Source of the DNA: Nocardioidaceae bacterium
GTDB taxonomy: Bacteria; Actinomycetota; Actinomycetes; Propionibacteriales; Nocardioidaceae
Assembly (NCBI GenBank): GCA_029266455.1
Contig: JAQSWV010000018.1
Span: 1-48,631, forward strand
Direction of reading: 5' to 3'
DNA length: 48,631 bases
A model generated the notes under the pieces. That model was not told where the DNA came from, made no database searches, and was given only the letters and a program-made list of their open reading frames with translations. Positions 17,354-26,228 of the stretch are shown one piece after another. Within the stretch, counting starts at the first letter, position 1. Each line of letters opens with the position of its first letter. The position numbers were made by a program, and so were the translations under genes.

Positions 17354-18397
17354 GTGGACGTCGACATGTCGATGCTGCGGGCGATGGTCTCGGAGAAGGA
17401 TCTGCCGTTCGAGGTCGTCGTCTCCGCGATAGAGCAGGCGCTGCTGGTGGCCTACCAGCGCACCGAAGGGGCGCAACAGCATGCCCGCGTCGAGATGCAC
17501 CGCAAGACCGGGCACGTGGTCGTGCACGCGCAGGAGCGCGACGAGCAGGGCGAGCTGGTGCGCGAGTGGGACGACACCCCCAGTGGCTTCGGCCGCATCG
17601 CCGCGACGACTGCCCGGCAGGTCATCCTCCAGCGACTCCGCGACGCCGAGGACGAGCAGAAGTACGGCGAGTTCTCGGGCAAGGAGGGCGACGTCGTCTC
17701 GGGGGTGGTTCAGCAGGCGCGCGACCCTGAGGACGTGCTCGTCGACCTCGGCCGGATCGAGGCGCGGCTGCCGGCGGCCGAGCGGGTGGCCGGTGAGCGG
17801 TACGAGCACGGTGCGCGGATCAAGTTCCTGGTGATCAGCGTCCGCAAGGGGCTGCGCGGACCGCAGATCCTGCTCTCGCGCACCCACCCGGCGCTGGTGA
17901 AGCGGTTGTTCGCCCTGGAGGTTCCCGAGATCGCGGACGGCTCGGTCGAGATCGCGGCCGTGGCCCGCGAGGCCGGACACCGCACGAAGCTGGCGGTGCA
18001 CACCACCGTCAGCGGGCTGAACGCCAAGGGGGCATGCATCGGTCCGATGGGCCAGCGCGTGCGCAACGTGATGCACGAGCTGCACGGCGAGAAGATCGAC
18101 ATCGTGGACTACTCGGACGATCCGGCCGAGTTCGTCGGCCACGCCCTGTCGCCGGCGCGGGTCAGCAGCGTGGAGGTGGTCGACCCCGCCACCCGATCCG
18201 CACGAGTCGTGGTGCCCGACTACCAGCTGTCGCTGGCCATCGGCAAGGAAGGCCAGAACGCCCGGCTCGCCGCCCGTCTGACCGGGTGGCGGATCGACAT
18301 CCGCTCCGATACGGCACCCGCGGCACCCGCGGCGTCCGAGGTCGCCGGACCCGCCGGACAGGGCGCGCTGGGCGACGGAGGCACGAGCACCCGCTAG
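17354..18397 (+). CDS. nusA: Transcription termination/antitermination factor NusA
   Basis: The protein has 347 residues, the short actinobacterial form without the C-terminal acidic repeats of proteobacteria. The N-terminal RNA-polymerase-binding domain begins [20 protein letters not shown]; the S1 domain is around [25 protein letters not shown]1 has [21 protein letters not shown] and KH2 has [19 protein letters not shown] with its GKEG loop. It binds polymerase and nascent RNA and controls pausing. The GTG at 17354 has AAGGAGGG at the right distance, immediately after the rimP stop. The last codons TAG overlap a TAGACT that may be the -10 of ylxR. Confidence 0.95.
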   Translation: MDVDMSMLRAMVSEKDLPFEVVVSAIEQALLVAYQRTEGAQQHARVEMHRKTGHVVVHAQERDEQGELVREWDDTPSGFGRIAATTARQVILQRLRDAEDEQKYGEFSGKEGDVVSGVVQQARDPEDVLVDLGRIEARLPAAERVAGERYEHGARIKFLVISVRKGLRGPQILLSRTHPALVKRLFALEVPEIADGSVEIAAVAREAGHRTKLAVHTTVSGLNAKGACIGPMGQRVRNVMHELHGEKIDIVDYSDDPAEFVGHALSPARVSSVEVVDPATRSARVVVPDYQLSLAIGKEGQNARLAARLTGWRIDIRSDTAPAAPAASEVAGPAGQGALGDGGTSTR

Positions 18398-18400
18398 ACT
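18395..18400 (+). promoter_or_regulatory. -10-like element before ylxR, overlapping the nusA stop codon
   Basis: TAGACT begins with the nusA stop codon and ends eight bases before the ylxR ATG. The spacing fits a leaderless internal promoter of the operon. Confidence 0.4.
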
Positions 18401-18408
18401 CATGCTCG

Positions 18409-18774
18409 ATGTCTCGTGCGCGTCCGCAGCCCCGGAGGCGCGTCCGGTCCGAACCGGTGCGTACCTGCGTGGGATGCCGGGAGCGTTCGAGCCTGACCGA
18501 CCTGATCCGTATCGTGGCAGTCGGCGACGGCACCGCGACGGTGCTCGTCCCCGATCTCCGGGGTGGAGCACCTGGTCGAGGAGCGCACCTGCATCCGTCG
18601 ACCGCGTGTCTCGACCTCGCCGAACGACGCCGAGCGTTCGTCCGTGCCCTCCGCCTGGAGGCGCCGGCGAGCACCGACCTCGTGCGACGGGTGGTGGAGG
18701 ACGGTCAGCACCGATCCACAGCGCAACCCGGCACCTCGCTGACCAGCACAGCAGCACAGTCGAGAGAGATCTGA
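18409..18774 (+). CDS. ylxR: YlxR family RNA-binding protein (DUF448)
   Basis: The protein has 121 residues from the ATG at 18409. The diagnostic RTCVGCRERSSLTDLIRIV and the later GRGAHLHPSTACLDLA stretch define the YlxR fold, which has a conserved basic surface and sits between nusA and infB in most bacteria. YlxR has been linked to RNase P RNA binding in some species; here only an RNA-binding role can be stated. The N terminus is very Arg-rich. The C-terminal ~25 residues are Ser-, Thr- and Gln-rich and probably disordered. No Shine-Dalgarno site is evident, which agrees with the leaderless promoter just upstream. Confidence 0.88.
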   Translation: MSRARPQPRRRVRSEPVRTCVGCRERSSLTDLIRIVAVGDGTATVLVPDLRGGAPGRGAHLHPSTACLDLAERRRAFVRALRLEAPASTDLVRRVVEDGQHRSTAQPGTSLTSTAAQSREI

Positions 18775-18791
18775 CAAGAGAAGCGGAGCAC

Positions 18792-18840
18792 ATGCTCATG
18801 AGCACTCGATGAAGTCCTCGAGATGATCATGCACATCTGA
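18792..18840 (+). promoter_or_regulatory. Chain of three ATGA-overlapping micro-ORFs in the infB leader
   Basis: Between ylxR and infB three tiny frames follow one another: MLMSTR at 18792-18812 (or MSTR from the inner ATG at 18798), MKSSR at 18809-18826 and MIMHI at 18823-18840. Each stop overlaps the next start as ATGA. GGAG at 18785-18788 is placed nine bases before the inner ATG of the first frame. The last stop is 44 bp ahead of the infB GTG. The arrangement suggests coupled leader-peptide translation that could feed or regulate infB, but this is inference. Confidence 0.5.
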
Positions 18841-18884
18841 CAAGCGGTCCCCGCCCGACCCGGGCTCGGACCAGAGGGAGAGCA

Positions 18885-21863
18885 GTGGCAAAGGTCCGAG
18901 TACACGAGCTCGCGAAGGAGCTCGGGGTCGAGAGCAAGATCGTCCTGGCGACCCTGAAAGACATGGGGGAGTTCGTCAAGTCCGCGTCCTCGACGGTGGA
19001 GGCACCCGTCGAGCGGCGACTGAAAGAGGAGTACGGCGACAAGCTCAAGGCCGCCGCACCCAAGAAGGCGGCGGCGAAGAAGGCCACCCCCAAGCCGCCA
19101 CCGTCCCCGCCGGCCGCAGCGCCGACCGACGAGCCTGCCGCAGCCGCAGGGGCAGCCACTGCAGGTGAGGTGGCCGACGGTGCTGGCCGCACCTCTACGA
19201 CTGGCCCCCCGACGACCGGGGCACCGGCGACCGAGTCGCCGTCAGGAGTCACCGTCGACGGCGAGGGACCGCTCACGGTGTCCCCCACGACGGGCACACA
19301 GACCTCTCCCGGCCACCAGGTCGCGGATGCGCCGGCTGCCGCCGCCGGTCCCACCGGGACGGGCACGGACACCGGCGCCGACACCGGTGTCGGGACCGGC
19401 GCCCGGCCCGACGACGCTGATGGTGCCCCCGATGGTGCCCCCGATGGTGCCGCTGCCGCGGCAGCCCCTCCGGACGCGCCGCGACCCGCACCGTCGCGTC
19501 CGGCCGCGCCGCGTCCCGGTGGCGCTCCGCGCCCCGGAGCCCCCGGCCGCCCGACTGGTCCCCGCCCGGGCAACAACCCGTTCTCCACCCAGCAGGGCAT
19601 GCAGCGCCCCGGCCGGCCCGGCCGCCCCGACCCGCGTCAGGACGTCGCCCGGGAGGGCGGCGCCGCCCCGGGTCGTCCGGCGGCGACCGGTGGAGTCGCC
19701 GGCGTGCCCCGCCCCAACCCGGCGATGATGCCCAAGCAGAGCTCGCCGGCGCTCGGCGGGCGTTCCGCCCCACCCGGTCGGGGCCGGGGTGGGCCCGGTG
19801 CGCCCAGCGGTCCGGGTCGCGGCGCGCCGGCCGGTCGCGGCGGGCCGGGTGGTCCAGGTGGCGCCGGCGGCGGTCGGCCGGGCTTCGGTCCCCCCAGCGG
19901 TGGGCGGCCCGCTCCCGGTCGCGCCGGCCGTGGCGGCACCCAGGGTGCCTTCGGGCGACCCGGGGGACCGTCGCGCCGCGGGCGCAAGTCCAAGCGGGCG
20001 AAGCGCCAGGAGTTCGACAACATGCAGGCGCCGGCGGTCGGCGGTGTGCGCGTCCGCAGGGGCGAGGGCGAGACCGTCCGGATGGCTCGCGGAGCGTCGC
20101 TGACGGACTTCGCGGAGAAGATCGGCGTCGACCCGGCCTCGCTCGTCCAGGTGCTCTTCCACCTGGGTGAGATGGTCACCGCGACGCAGTCGGTCAACGA
20201 CGAGACGCTGCAGGTGCTCGGGACCGAGCTCAACTACGACGTTCAGGTCGTCTCGCCCGAGGACGAGGACCGCGAGCTCCTGGAGTCGTTCGCCCTCGAG
20301 TTCGGCCAGGACGAGGGCGACGAGGCCCTGATGGCGCCTCGTCCCCCCGTGGTGACCGTGATGGGTCACGTCGACCACGGCAAGACCAAGCTCCTGGACG
20401 CCCTGCGCAACGCCGACGTCACCGGGGCCGAGGCGGGTGGGATCACCCAGCACATCGGTGCCTACCAGGTCGCGACCGAGGTCGACGGCGTCGAGCGCAG
20501 GATCACCTTCATCGACACGCCGGGTCACGAGGCCTTCACGGCGATGCGTGCCCGCGGTGCGCAGGCCACCGACATCGCCGTGCTGGTCGTGGCGGCTGAC
20601 GACGGCGTGATGCCCCAGACCATCGAGGCGCTCAACCACGCCCAGGCCGCCGGCGTACCGGTCGTGGTGGCCGTCAACAAGGTCGACAAGCCCGACGCCG
20701 ACCCGACCAAGGCGCGGGGGCAGCTCACCGAGTACGGCCTGGTGCCCGAGGAGTACGGCGGCGAGACCATGTTCGTGAACGTCTCGGCCAAGGCCGGAAC
20801 CGGGCTCGACACGCTGCTCGAGTCGATCGTGCTGACCGCCGACGCGGCGCTCGACCTGCGGGCCAACCCGACGCAACGGGCCCAGGGACTGGCGATCGAG
20901 GCGCACCTCGACCGTGGTCGCGGACCGGTGGCCACGGTGCTGGTGCAGCGCGGCACCCTTCGTGTCGGCGACTCGGTGGTGTCGGGTCCGGCGTACGGCC
21001 GGGTACGCGCGATGCTCGACGAGCACGGCGAGAACGTGCAGGAGGCCACGCCCTCGCGCCCCGTGCTCGTGCTCGGGCTGACGGCGGTCCCCGGCGCCGG
21101 CGACAACCTGATGGTGGTCGACGACGACCGGGTCGCCCGCCAGATCGCCGAGCGGCGGGAGGCTCGGGAGCGCAACGCCCTGCTGGCCCAGCGCACGGGT
21201 CGGCGCACCCTCGAGGACTTCATGTCCTCGATGGAGAAGGGCGAGAGCGACGAGCTGCTGCTGATCCTGAAGGGCGACGTCTCCGGTTCGGTGGAGGCCC
21301 TCGAGGATGCGCTGGCACAGCTCGACGTCGGCGAGAACGTCTCGTTGCGGGTCATCGACCGCGGAGTGGGTGCGATCACCGAGACCAACGTCAACCTGGC
21401 GGCGGCCTCGGACGCGATCATCATCGGCTTCAACGTCCGCCCGCAGGGCAAGGCGACGGAGCTTGCCGACCGCGAAGGCGTGGAGATCCGCTACTACTCG
21501 GTCATCTACAACGCGATCGAGGAGATCGAAGCGGCCCTCAAGGGCATGTTGAAGCCAGAGTTCGCGGAGGCGCGCCTCGGTGCCGCCGAGATCCGCGAGG
21601 TGTTCCGATCCTCGAAGATCGGCAACATCGCGGGCTGCATGGTCACCGAGGGCGTGCTGCGCCGCAACGCCAAGGCGCGGCTGCTCCGCGACGGCGCCGT
21701 CGTCGCGGACAACCTGGAGCTGTCGAGCCTCAAGCGGTTCAAGGACGACGCCACCGAGGTTCGCGAGGGCTTCGAGTGCGGTCTCACCCTGCGCGGCTAC
21801 AACGACATCAAGATCGGCGACGTCGTCGAGTCGTTCGAGATGAGGGAGATTCCCCGCGGCTGA
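18885..21863 (+). CDS. infB: Translation initiation factor IF-2
   Basis: The protein has 992 residues, the long actinobacterial form. An N-terminal helical domain ([20 protein letters not shown]) is followed by a ~300-residue Ala-, Pro-, Gly- and Arg-rich linker. The second IF2-N domain starts near [20 protein letters not shown]. The GTPase domain has G1 GHVDHGKT at 494-501, [10 protein letters not shown] (G3) and NKVDKPDAD (G4). Domains II-IV reach to the end, with [17 protein letters not shown] and [17 protein letters not shown]-2 brings formyl-Met-tRNA to the 30S subunit and promotes subunit joining. The GTG follows GAGGGAGAG. Three micro-ORFs lie directly upstream. Confidence 0.98.
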   Translation: MAKVRVHELAKELGVESKIVLATLKDMGEFVKSASSTVEAPVERRLKEEYGDKLKAAAPKKAAAKKATPKPPPSPPAAAPTDEPAAAAGAATAGEVADGAGRTSTTGPPTTGAPATESPSGVTVDGEGPLTVSPTTGTQTSPGHQVADAPAAAAGPTGTGTDTGADTGVGTGARPDDADGAPDGAPDGAAAAAAPPDAPRPAPSRPAAPRPGGAPRPGAPGRPTGPRPGNNPFSTQQGMQRPGRPGRPDPRQDVAREGGAAPGRPAATGGVAGVPRPNPAMMPKQSSPALGGRSAPPGRGRGGPGAPSGPGRGAPAGRGGPGGPGGAGGGRPGFGPPSGGRPAPGRAGRGGTQGAFGRPGGPSRRGRKSKRAKRQEFDNMQAPAVGGVRVRRGEGETVRMARGASLTDFAEKIGVDPASLVQVLFHLGEMVTATQSVNDETLQVLGTELNYDVQVVSPEDEDRELLESFALEFGQDEGDEALMAPRPPVVTVMGHVDHGKTKLLDALRNADVTGAEAGGITQHIGAYQVATEVDGVERRITFIDTPGHEAFTAMRARGAQATDIAVLVVAADDGVMPQTIEALNHAQAAGVPVVVAVNKVDKPDADPTKARGQLTEYGLVPEEYGGETMFVNVSAKAGTGLDTLLESIVLTADAALDLRANPTQRAQGLAIEAHLDRGRGPVATVLVQRGTLRVGDSVVSGPAYGRVRAMLDEHGENVQEATPSRPVLVLGLTAVPGAGDNLMVVDDDRVARQIAERREARERNALLAQRTGRRTLEDFMSSMEKGESDELLLILKGDVSGSVEALEDALAQLDVGENVSLRVIDRGVGAITETNVNLAAASDAIIIGFNVRPQGKATELADREGVEIRYYSVIYNAIEEIEAALKGMLKPEFAEARLGAAEIREVFRSSKIGNIAGCMVTEGVLRRNAKARLLRDGAVVADNLELSSLKRFKDDATEVREGFECGLTLRGYNDIKIGDVVESFEMREIPRG

Positions 21864-21878
21864 CCGAGACACCCGGCC

Positions 21879-22175
21879 ATGACCGTCTTCGTCGGCGCAC
21901 TGACAGTCGACCTGCTGCTGGGCGAGGTGGCGTCGCTCAAGCGCAAGCGGGGGGTGGTGAGCCCGCTGTTGGCCGGGCTTCGTCGCCTGGAGCTCGTGGT
22001 GGCCGAGACGGGCCACCACGAGCTCCTGCGTCGCGCTGAGATCGGGGTGGCCACGGTCTCCGGCGGACCCGCACAGGTCGACCGGTCCCTCGACGTGGCC
22101 GAGCGGTGGTTGTGGAGCCGGCCGGAGATCGAGGTCGTGTCCGTACGACGCTGGGTCCGTTCGGTCGACGACTGA
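21879..22175 (+). CDS. ylxP: YlxP family protein (DUF503)
   Basis: The protein has 98 residues, the normal DUF503 size. It begins [20 protein letters not shown] and contains [16 protein letters not shown] and [20 protein letters not shown], which are the conserved features of the family. The gene sits between infB and rbfA as in many Gram-positive bacteria. The molecular role is unknown; a function in 30S assembly or stress has been suggested from context only. It starts 15 bp after infB and is very likely co-transcribed. Confidence 0.87.
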   Translation: MTVFVGALTVDLLLGEVASLKRKRGVVSPLLAGLRRLELVVAETGHHELLRRAEIGVATVSGGPAQVDRSLDVAERWLWSRPEIEVVSVRRWVRSVDD

Positions 22176-22222
22176 CTACGCTGACGTGCCCGCCGTTCCA
22201 CTGCCTGCATCAGGAGGAGACC

Positions 22223-22696
22223 ATGGCCTCGCCCCGCGTCCGCAAGATCGCCGATCGCATCCAGGTGATCGTGGCCGAGATGCTGGAGCGGCGGATCAAG
22301 GACCCGCGACTGGGCTTCGTCACGATCACCGACGTCCGGCTCACCGGTGACACTCAGCAGGCGACCGTGTTCTACACGGTGCTGGGGGAGCCCGCCGAGG
22401 TCGACGACTCGGCAGCCGCGCTGCGCAGCGCCACCGGGGTGATCAGGTCAGAGGTGGGCCGGCAGCTGGGCATGCGCCACACCCCGACCCTGGACTTCGT
22501 GCTCGACGCGGTACCCGAGAACGCCCGGCACATCGAGGACCTGCTCGCCCGTGCTCGCGCATCCGACGCCGAGGTCGCCCGCAACGCTGCCGGAGCGCAG
22601 TACGCCGGTGACCCTGATCCCTACCGGCACGACGTCGCCGATGCTGGCGAGCCCGAGGAGACTGACCGGACCGGCGACGCCGCCGAACGCGGGTGA
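22223..22696 (+). CDS. rbfA: 30S ribosome-binding factor A
   Basis: The protein has 157 residues from the ATG at 22223, which is preceded by AGGAGGAG. The KH-like fold is recognised from [20 protein letters not shown], then [18 protein letters not shown], and [20 protein letters not shown]. RbfA binds the 30S subunit near helix 1 of 16S rRNA in late maturation. A C-terminal extension of ~30 residues rich in Asp, Ala and Glu follows the domain. The stop overlaps the truB start (GTGA), so translation of the two is coupled. The DHH phosphoesterase gene often found between rbfA and truB in actinobacteria is absent here. Confidence 0.95.
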   Translation: MASPRVRKIADRIQVIVAEMLERRIKDPRLGFVTITDVRLTGDTQQATVFYTVLGEPAEVDDSAAALRSATGVIRSEVGRQLGMRHTPTLDFVLDAVPENARHIEDLLARARASDAEVARNAAGAQYAGDPDPYRHDVADAGEPEETDRTGDAAERG

Positions 22697-23577
22697 CCGA
22701 CGGCATCGTGGTGGTGGACAAGCCTGCCGGGCTCACCTCCCACGACGTCGTCGCCCGGATTCGCCGGATGGCGGGCACCCGGCGCGTGGGTCACGCCGGC
22801 ACGCTCGACCCGATGGCCACCGGTGTGCTCGTCGTGGGTGTCGGCCGGGGCACCCGGTTGCTCGGACACCTGGCGGGCACGGACAAGTCGTACGACGCCA
22901 CCATCAGGCTGGGCGCGGCGACGACCACCGACGATGCCGAGGGGGTGGTCACCGGGGGCGCGCCCGCCGGCGGGCTGGACGAGGGTCTGATCCGCTCCGC
23001 CGTCGCGGCTCTGGTCGGTCCGCTCGACCAGGTGCCCGCGTCGGTGTCGGCTCTCAAGGTGGCAGGCGAGCGCGCCCACGCCATCGTGCGGCGCGGCGGC
23101 CGGGTCGACCTGCCGGCGCGCAGGGTGCAGGTGCACGCGTTCGAGGTCGACCGGATCTCCTACAGCGGCGACCACGCCGATCTCGACGTGCGCGTGCACT
23201 GCTCGTCGGGCACCTACGTTCGCGCGCTGGCCCGGGACCTGGGCGCCAGGCTCTCCGTCGGCGGTCATCTGACCCGGCTGCGCCGCACCCGTGTCGGTGC
23301 GTTCCCGCTGGCCACGGCGCGCACGCTGGAGCAGCTTGCCCGGTGCTGGGAGGTGCAGGACCTGACCACGGCCGCGCTCGCCTCGTTTCCCAGTCTCCGG
23401 CTCGGGCCGGAACAGGCCCGGCGGGTGCGCCACGGCGCCCGTCTGGACGCGGTGGCGCTGCCGACGGTGACCGCCCCGGTGGCGGTCCTCGACCCGGACG
23501 GCGCCTTCCTCGCCCTGTACGCCGCTGTCGGGGACGACGCCACCAGCGCCACGGCGGTGGCGGTCTTCGTCGACTGA
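22693..23577 (+). CDS. truB: tRNA pseudouridine(55) synthase
   Basis: The protein has 294 residues. The catalytic motif [12 protein letters not shown] places the nucleophile at Asp39. Other TruB marks are [15 protein letters not shown] at the N terminus, [18 protein letters not shown] and [17 protein letters not shown]. The C-terminal ~70 residues form the PUA-like end, shorter than in proteobacteria and typical of actinobacteria. TruB makes pseudouridine 55 in the T-loop of tRNAs. It starts with GTG overlapping the rbfA stop. ribF, which usually follows truB, is 6.4 kb away in this genome. Confidence 0.95.
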   Translation: MTDGIVVVDKPAGLTSHDVVARIRRMAGTRRVGHAGTLDPMATGVLVVGVGRGTRLLGHLAGTDKSYDATIRLGAATTTDDAEGVVTGGAPAGGLDEGLIRSAVAALVGPLDQVPASVSALKVAGERAHAIVRRGGRVDLPARRVQVHAFEVDRISYSGDHADLDVRVHCSSGTYVRALARDLGARLSVGGHLTRLRRTRVGAFPLATARTLEQLARCWEVQDLTTAALASFPSLRLGPEQARRVRHGARLDAVALPTVTAPVAVLDPDGAFLALYAAVGDDATSATAVAVFVD

Positions 23578-23660
23578 CGACGAACGCGTGTCGTCAGGTT
23601 TGGGTGGGGGAGTCGATGGGCACCGCAGGTTGCAGTCCTCGGAAGGAGTCAGGCCATCTC

Positions 23661-24776
23661 ATGAGCGCGGACCTCGACCGCCCCGCGGGCTCCTCACGCG
23701 GAGGAACGACCGGCTCCACCGTCACGGTGCTCGCGCCGCTGGTCAGTCCCGAGGACGGCTCCGACCTCGAACGGCCGGAAGCGGGGACCATCGAGGTGTT
23801 CGACGCCGTCACCCGCGTCGCCGGAGGCACCGGCCACCAGCTGGTACCCGTTCGGCGCCGTGTCCAGCCACAGCCGTACGAGTCGTCGACCCGTCGCCGG
23901 ATCGAGATGCTCGACGCCACGACCCTGGAGGACGTGGCGGCCGCACTCGGGCAGAGCGTGTCCCCGTTGGTGCATGCGATCGGATGGGAGGCGGGCATCG
24001 TCGCGGCCGCCCTGCGCAGCAGCAACGGTGCCGACACCCGGGTCGTGCTGGAGCCGATCGGCCCGCCCGGCTCCCCGGAGTGGACGCTCGCCGACCATGC
24101 CACTGCCATGCTGGTCCAGTCCGAGGCGCACCGTCGCACATCGCTGCGCCACGGCCTGCCGGCGGCGCTGCTGAGGGTCGTGCCGCTGGCCTCACCGGAG
24201 TGCCCCGAGCCGGTGGCCTGGACCGACAGCGGTGACCGGCTGCTCGGCGTGGTGGGGGACGGCGTGGAGGCCGGTCTGCTCGAGACGGTCGAGCTGCTGT
24301 TGCGCGCAGAGCCGGAGCTGCATGTGGTCTTCGCCGGTGCGGCGGCCCGCCTGATCCGGCAGCGCCGGATGGCGGTGGCGGTGCGTGCCTGGCCGCAGTC
24401 GATGGCCTGCCGGGTGCACGCGACGGCCAAGGTGAACTGGCAGCTGCTGGCCCGGGTCGACGCGGTGCTCGACGTGTCGACTCCGGCGGCGAGTCCCCGG
24501 GCGGCAGTGGCAGCGGGGGCCGCGGGTCGCACCGTGGTGGCAGTGGCGCACCAGCCGGCCGCGGACCTGCTGCGCCACGGCGTCACCGGGGTGGTTGTCC
24601 CCGTCGCCGATCCGGCGCGCGTGGCACGAGCCCTGCGCGACCTGCTCGGCTCGGCGACGCGGCTCGCGGAGCTGGGTGCTGGAGCCCGCGAGCGCTGGGC
24701 GTCCACACACTCGCCGACCGCCCGGGCGGACCGGCTCGCCGACATCTACGACACGGTGGCGGCAGCCGCCTCCTAG
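23661..24776 (+). CDS. Glycosyltransferase-like protein (GT-B fold suspected)
   Basis: The protein has 371 residues from the ATG at 23661, with GGAAGGAG 12 bases upstream; an in-frame ATG at 23616 is a weaker alternative. The C-terminal half resembles a GT4-type Rossmann domain: LLGVVGDGVEAGLLETVELL, HVVFAGAAARLIRQRR, then a segment on VDAVLDVSTPAASPRAAVAA (where true GT-B enzymes recognise the sugar nucleotide) and VTGVVVPVADPARVARALRDLL. The N-terminal half includes HAIGWEAGIVAAALRSSNGAD and HATAMLVQSEAHRRTSLRHGL. The E-x7-E motif usual for GT4 is not clear, so activity is uncertain. It stands between truB and an opposite-strand ANTAR gene. Confidence 0.55.
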   Translation: MSADLDRPAGSSRGGTTGSTVTVLAPLVSPEDGSDLERPEAGTIEVFDAVTRVAGGTGHQLVPVRRRVQPQPYESSTRRRIEMLDATTLEDVAAALGQSVSPLVHAIGWEAGIVAAALRSSNGADTRVVLEPIGPPGSPEWTLADHATAMLVQSEAHRRTSLRHGLPAALLRVVPLASPECPEPVAWTDSGDRLLGVVGDGVEAGLLETVELLLRAEPELHVVFAGAAARLIRQRRMAVAVRAWPQSMACRVHATAKVNWQLLARVDAVLDVSTPAASPRAAVAAGAAGRTVVAVAHQPAADLLRHGVTGVVVPVADPARVARALRDLLGSATRLAELGAGARERWASTHSPTARADRLADIYDTVAAAAS

Positions 24777-24800
24777 GGCGGTACGGGCGGGTGGGGCCGG

Positions 24801-25586
24801 CTACGCGCCGAGCCCGGTCGACGGCTCCCCCTGGTCCGGCGCTGCGTCGGACGACCCCTCGGCGGGGGTGCCGACAGCCCCCTCCACGGTCGGTCCGTAG
24901 GCAGCCCTCCTGCCGGGCAGACTCCGGGTCTCCAGCAGCTGCTCGGCAACCACGCGCAGCTTCACGTTGCGTTCCTGCGAGTAACGGCGCAGAACGGAGA
25001 AGGCGCCGTCCTTGTCGAGTGAGAACCGTTCCATCAGGATTCCTTGAGCCATGCCGACGAGGTGCTTGGCGTCGATGGCGAGACTGAGATGCACCTCTCG
25101 CCGGGCTCGTCCCAGGGCCACCGCGGCATGGGCGGCGTAGACCTCCGCGACCATCACGTCCTCGGCGGTGAAGGCGGCCGGAGCCGAGGCGTACAGGTTG
25201 AGCGCTCCGAGGGTGTCGTCCTGGTCGAACAGCTGGATGCCGATGACGCTGCGCAGCCCCAGCTCCCGGGCGATGGGTCCCCACCGGGGCCAGCGGGGGT
25301 CGGCTGCGGTGTCATGGACGAGATAGGTGCTGCCGTCACGCATCGCCTGCAGGCAGGGACCCTCCCCGACCTCCCGCTGCGCGGCGTCGCCACGGCGGAC
25401 CACGTCGTGCGATGCGGCGCCCGTCTCGATCCCCTTGCTGCGGAGGTCGGCGTAGGACACGCCGGCGTACTCGCAGCCGAGCGCGTCAACGGCCAGTGCG
25501 ACGATCCGCTCCAAGGTGTCGTCGACCCCCGGGGCAGCACCCAACGACCGCGCGACCGCGGCGAACGCGGCCGGCGGCGGGTTCTC
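24801..25586 (-). CDS. GAF and ANTAR domain-containing regulator
   Basis: The protein has 261 residues from the ATG at 25586; a TTG 14 codons upstream is possible. Residues ~5-155 form a GAF domain (VDDTLERIVALAVDALGCEY, REVGEGPCLQAMRDGSTY, SVIGIQLFDQDDTLGALNLY). Residues ~165-230 form an ANTAR RNA-binding domain with the signature LVGMAQGILMERFSLDKDGAF and LRRYSQERNVKLRVVAEQLL. ANTAR proteins bind paired hairpins in nascent RNA and act as antiterminators, with the GAF part sensing a ligand or redox state. The last ~35 residues are low in structure. It is divergent from the Asp/Arg-rich exported protein, and the operator-like repeats at 25633-25670 lie between them. No ANTAR target hairpin pair was identified by eye. 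Confidence 0.88.
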   Translation of the reverse strand, partial: ENPPPAAFAAVARSLGAAPGVDDTLERIVALAVDALGCEYAGVSYADLRSKGIETGAASHDVVRRGDAAQREVGEGPCLQAMRDGSTYLVHDTAADPRWPRWGPIARELGLRSVIGIQLFDQDDTLGALNLYASAPAAFTAEDVMVAEVYAAHAAVALGRARREVHLSLAIDAKHLVGMAQGILMERFSLDKDGAFSVLRRYSQERNVKLRVVAEQLLETRSLPGRRAAYGPTVEGAVGTPAEGSSDAAPDQGEPSTGLGA

Positions 25587-25632
25587 CATCACAGCAGGAT
25601 CGCACGCGCTGGAGTTCGCCGTGGCCAACCAG

Positions 25633-25670
25633 ATGAGAAGCCTCTCACCGCTGGCTCACCGGCGCCTCAC
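25633..25670. promoter_or_regulatory. Operator-like site A with 11-bp periodic repeats
   Basis: ATGAGAAGCCTCTCACC at 25633-25649 matches 14 of 17 positions of site B at 29925-29941. CTCAC recurs at 25644, 25655 and 25666, exactly 11 bp apart. OmpR/PhoB-type regulators usually bind direct repeats with 11-bp spacing. The site ends about 50 bp before the start of the exported protein gene at 25724, just upstream of where its promoter should be (CTACCT at 25703-25708 is -10-like), and is also upstream of the divergent GAF-ANTAR gene. Confidence 0.5.
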
Positions 25671-25723
25671 TCGGCCGCGGCATCCTGACGGAGTTCGACA
25701 CCCTACCTCTACGAGGAGCATCC

Positions 25724-26116
25724 ATGACCATCGTCCTCCGCAGTCTCGTCGCGTTGTTCGCCGCGGTCTTCGCCGGTGGCCTCTTTCTCGTCACCACGTC
25801 AGGAGCCACCGCTGCACCGGAAGAGCGCGCCGTGATCACCAAACGGCAGGACGCCGTGTCCGAGCTGGCCACGGTCGACGACGACGATGACGACGCCAAC
25901 CGGGACAAGACCAACACCCGGTCGAAGACCCGCAGCAAGACCGGCAACAGCAGGAGCGCCCGCGACAACACCAACAGCCGGGTCACGAAGGTCAGCCGCG
26001 ACCGGGACCTGTCCCGACGCGACCTGACCAAGGACCGGACCCGTGACGGCGGCGACCGGACCCGCGATAACAGCCGCAACCACACCAACGACGGGTCGCG
26101 ACACGACACGCGCTGA
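25724..26116 (+). CDS. Exported low-complexity protein rich in Asp, Arg, Asn and Thr
   Basis: The protein has 130 residues and no recognisable domain. Residues 1-31 form a signal peptide (VLRSLVALFAAVFAGGLFLV, then SGATAAPEE as cleavage region). An acidic run of six Asp follows at about residue 52-57 (TVDDDDDDANRD). The rest is a mixed-charge tail with reiterated SRSKTR-, SRDRDLSRRDLTKDRTRD- and TRDN-like units up to HDTR at the end. A strong ribosome-binding site, GAGGAG, is seven bases from the ATG. It resembles in composition the membrane-anchored Asp/Arg-rich protein 3.5 kb away, and the two share an operator-like sequence. Function is unknown; ion or polyanion binding or an extracytoplasmic signalling partner are possible. 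Confidence 0.7.
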   Translation: MTIVLRSLVALFAAVFAGGLFLVTTSGATAAPEERAVITKRQDAVSELATVDDDDDDANRDKTNTRSKTRSKTGNSRSARDNTNSRVTKVSRDRDLSRRDLTKDRTRDGGDRTRDNSRNHTNDGSRHDTR

Positions 26117-26228
26117 CCGCAGCACAGCTGTTCCGCGTGGGGGCGGGCTGCGCATCGCCCGTGGCCCGTCCGCACCCCTCAGTCACCCCGCACGCCTCCC
26201 CGCACCGACGACCGAGCCGGAGACACCG

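Noticed and set aside
19242-22019. A 925-codon open frame on the minus strand opposite infB
   Set aside because: It mirrors the infB codon pattern, has no domain, and infB is certain; high GC creates such antisense frames.
22551-24776. A 741-codon plus-strand frame running through truB
   Set aside because: Its first two-thirds are an out-of-frame reading of rbfA and truB with Arg-rich nonsense sequence; only the part after 23661 is kept as a gene.
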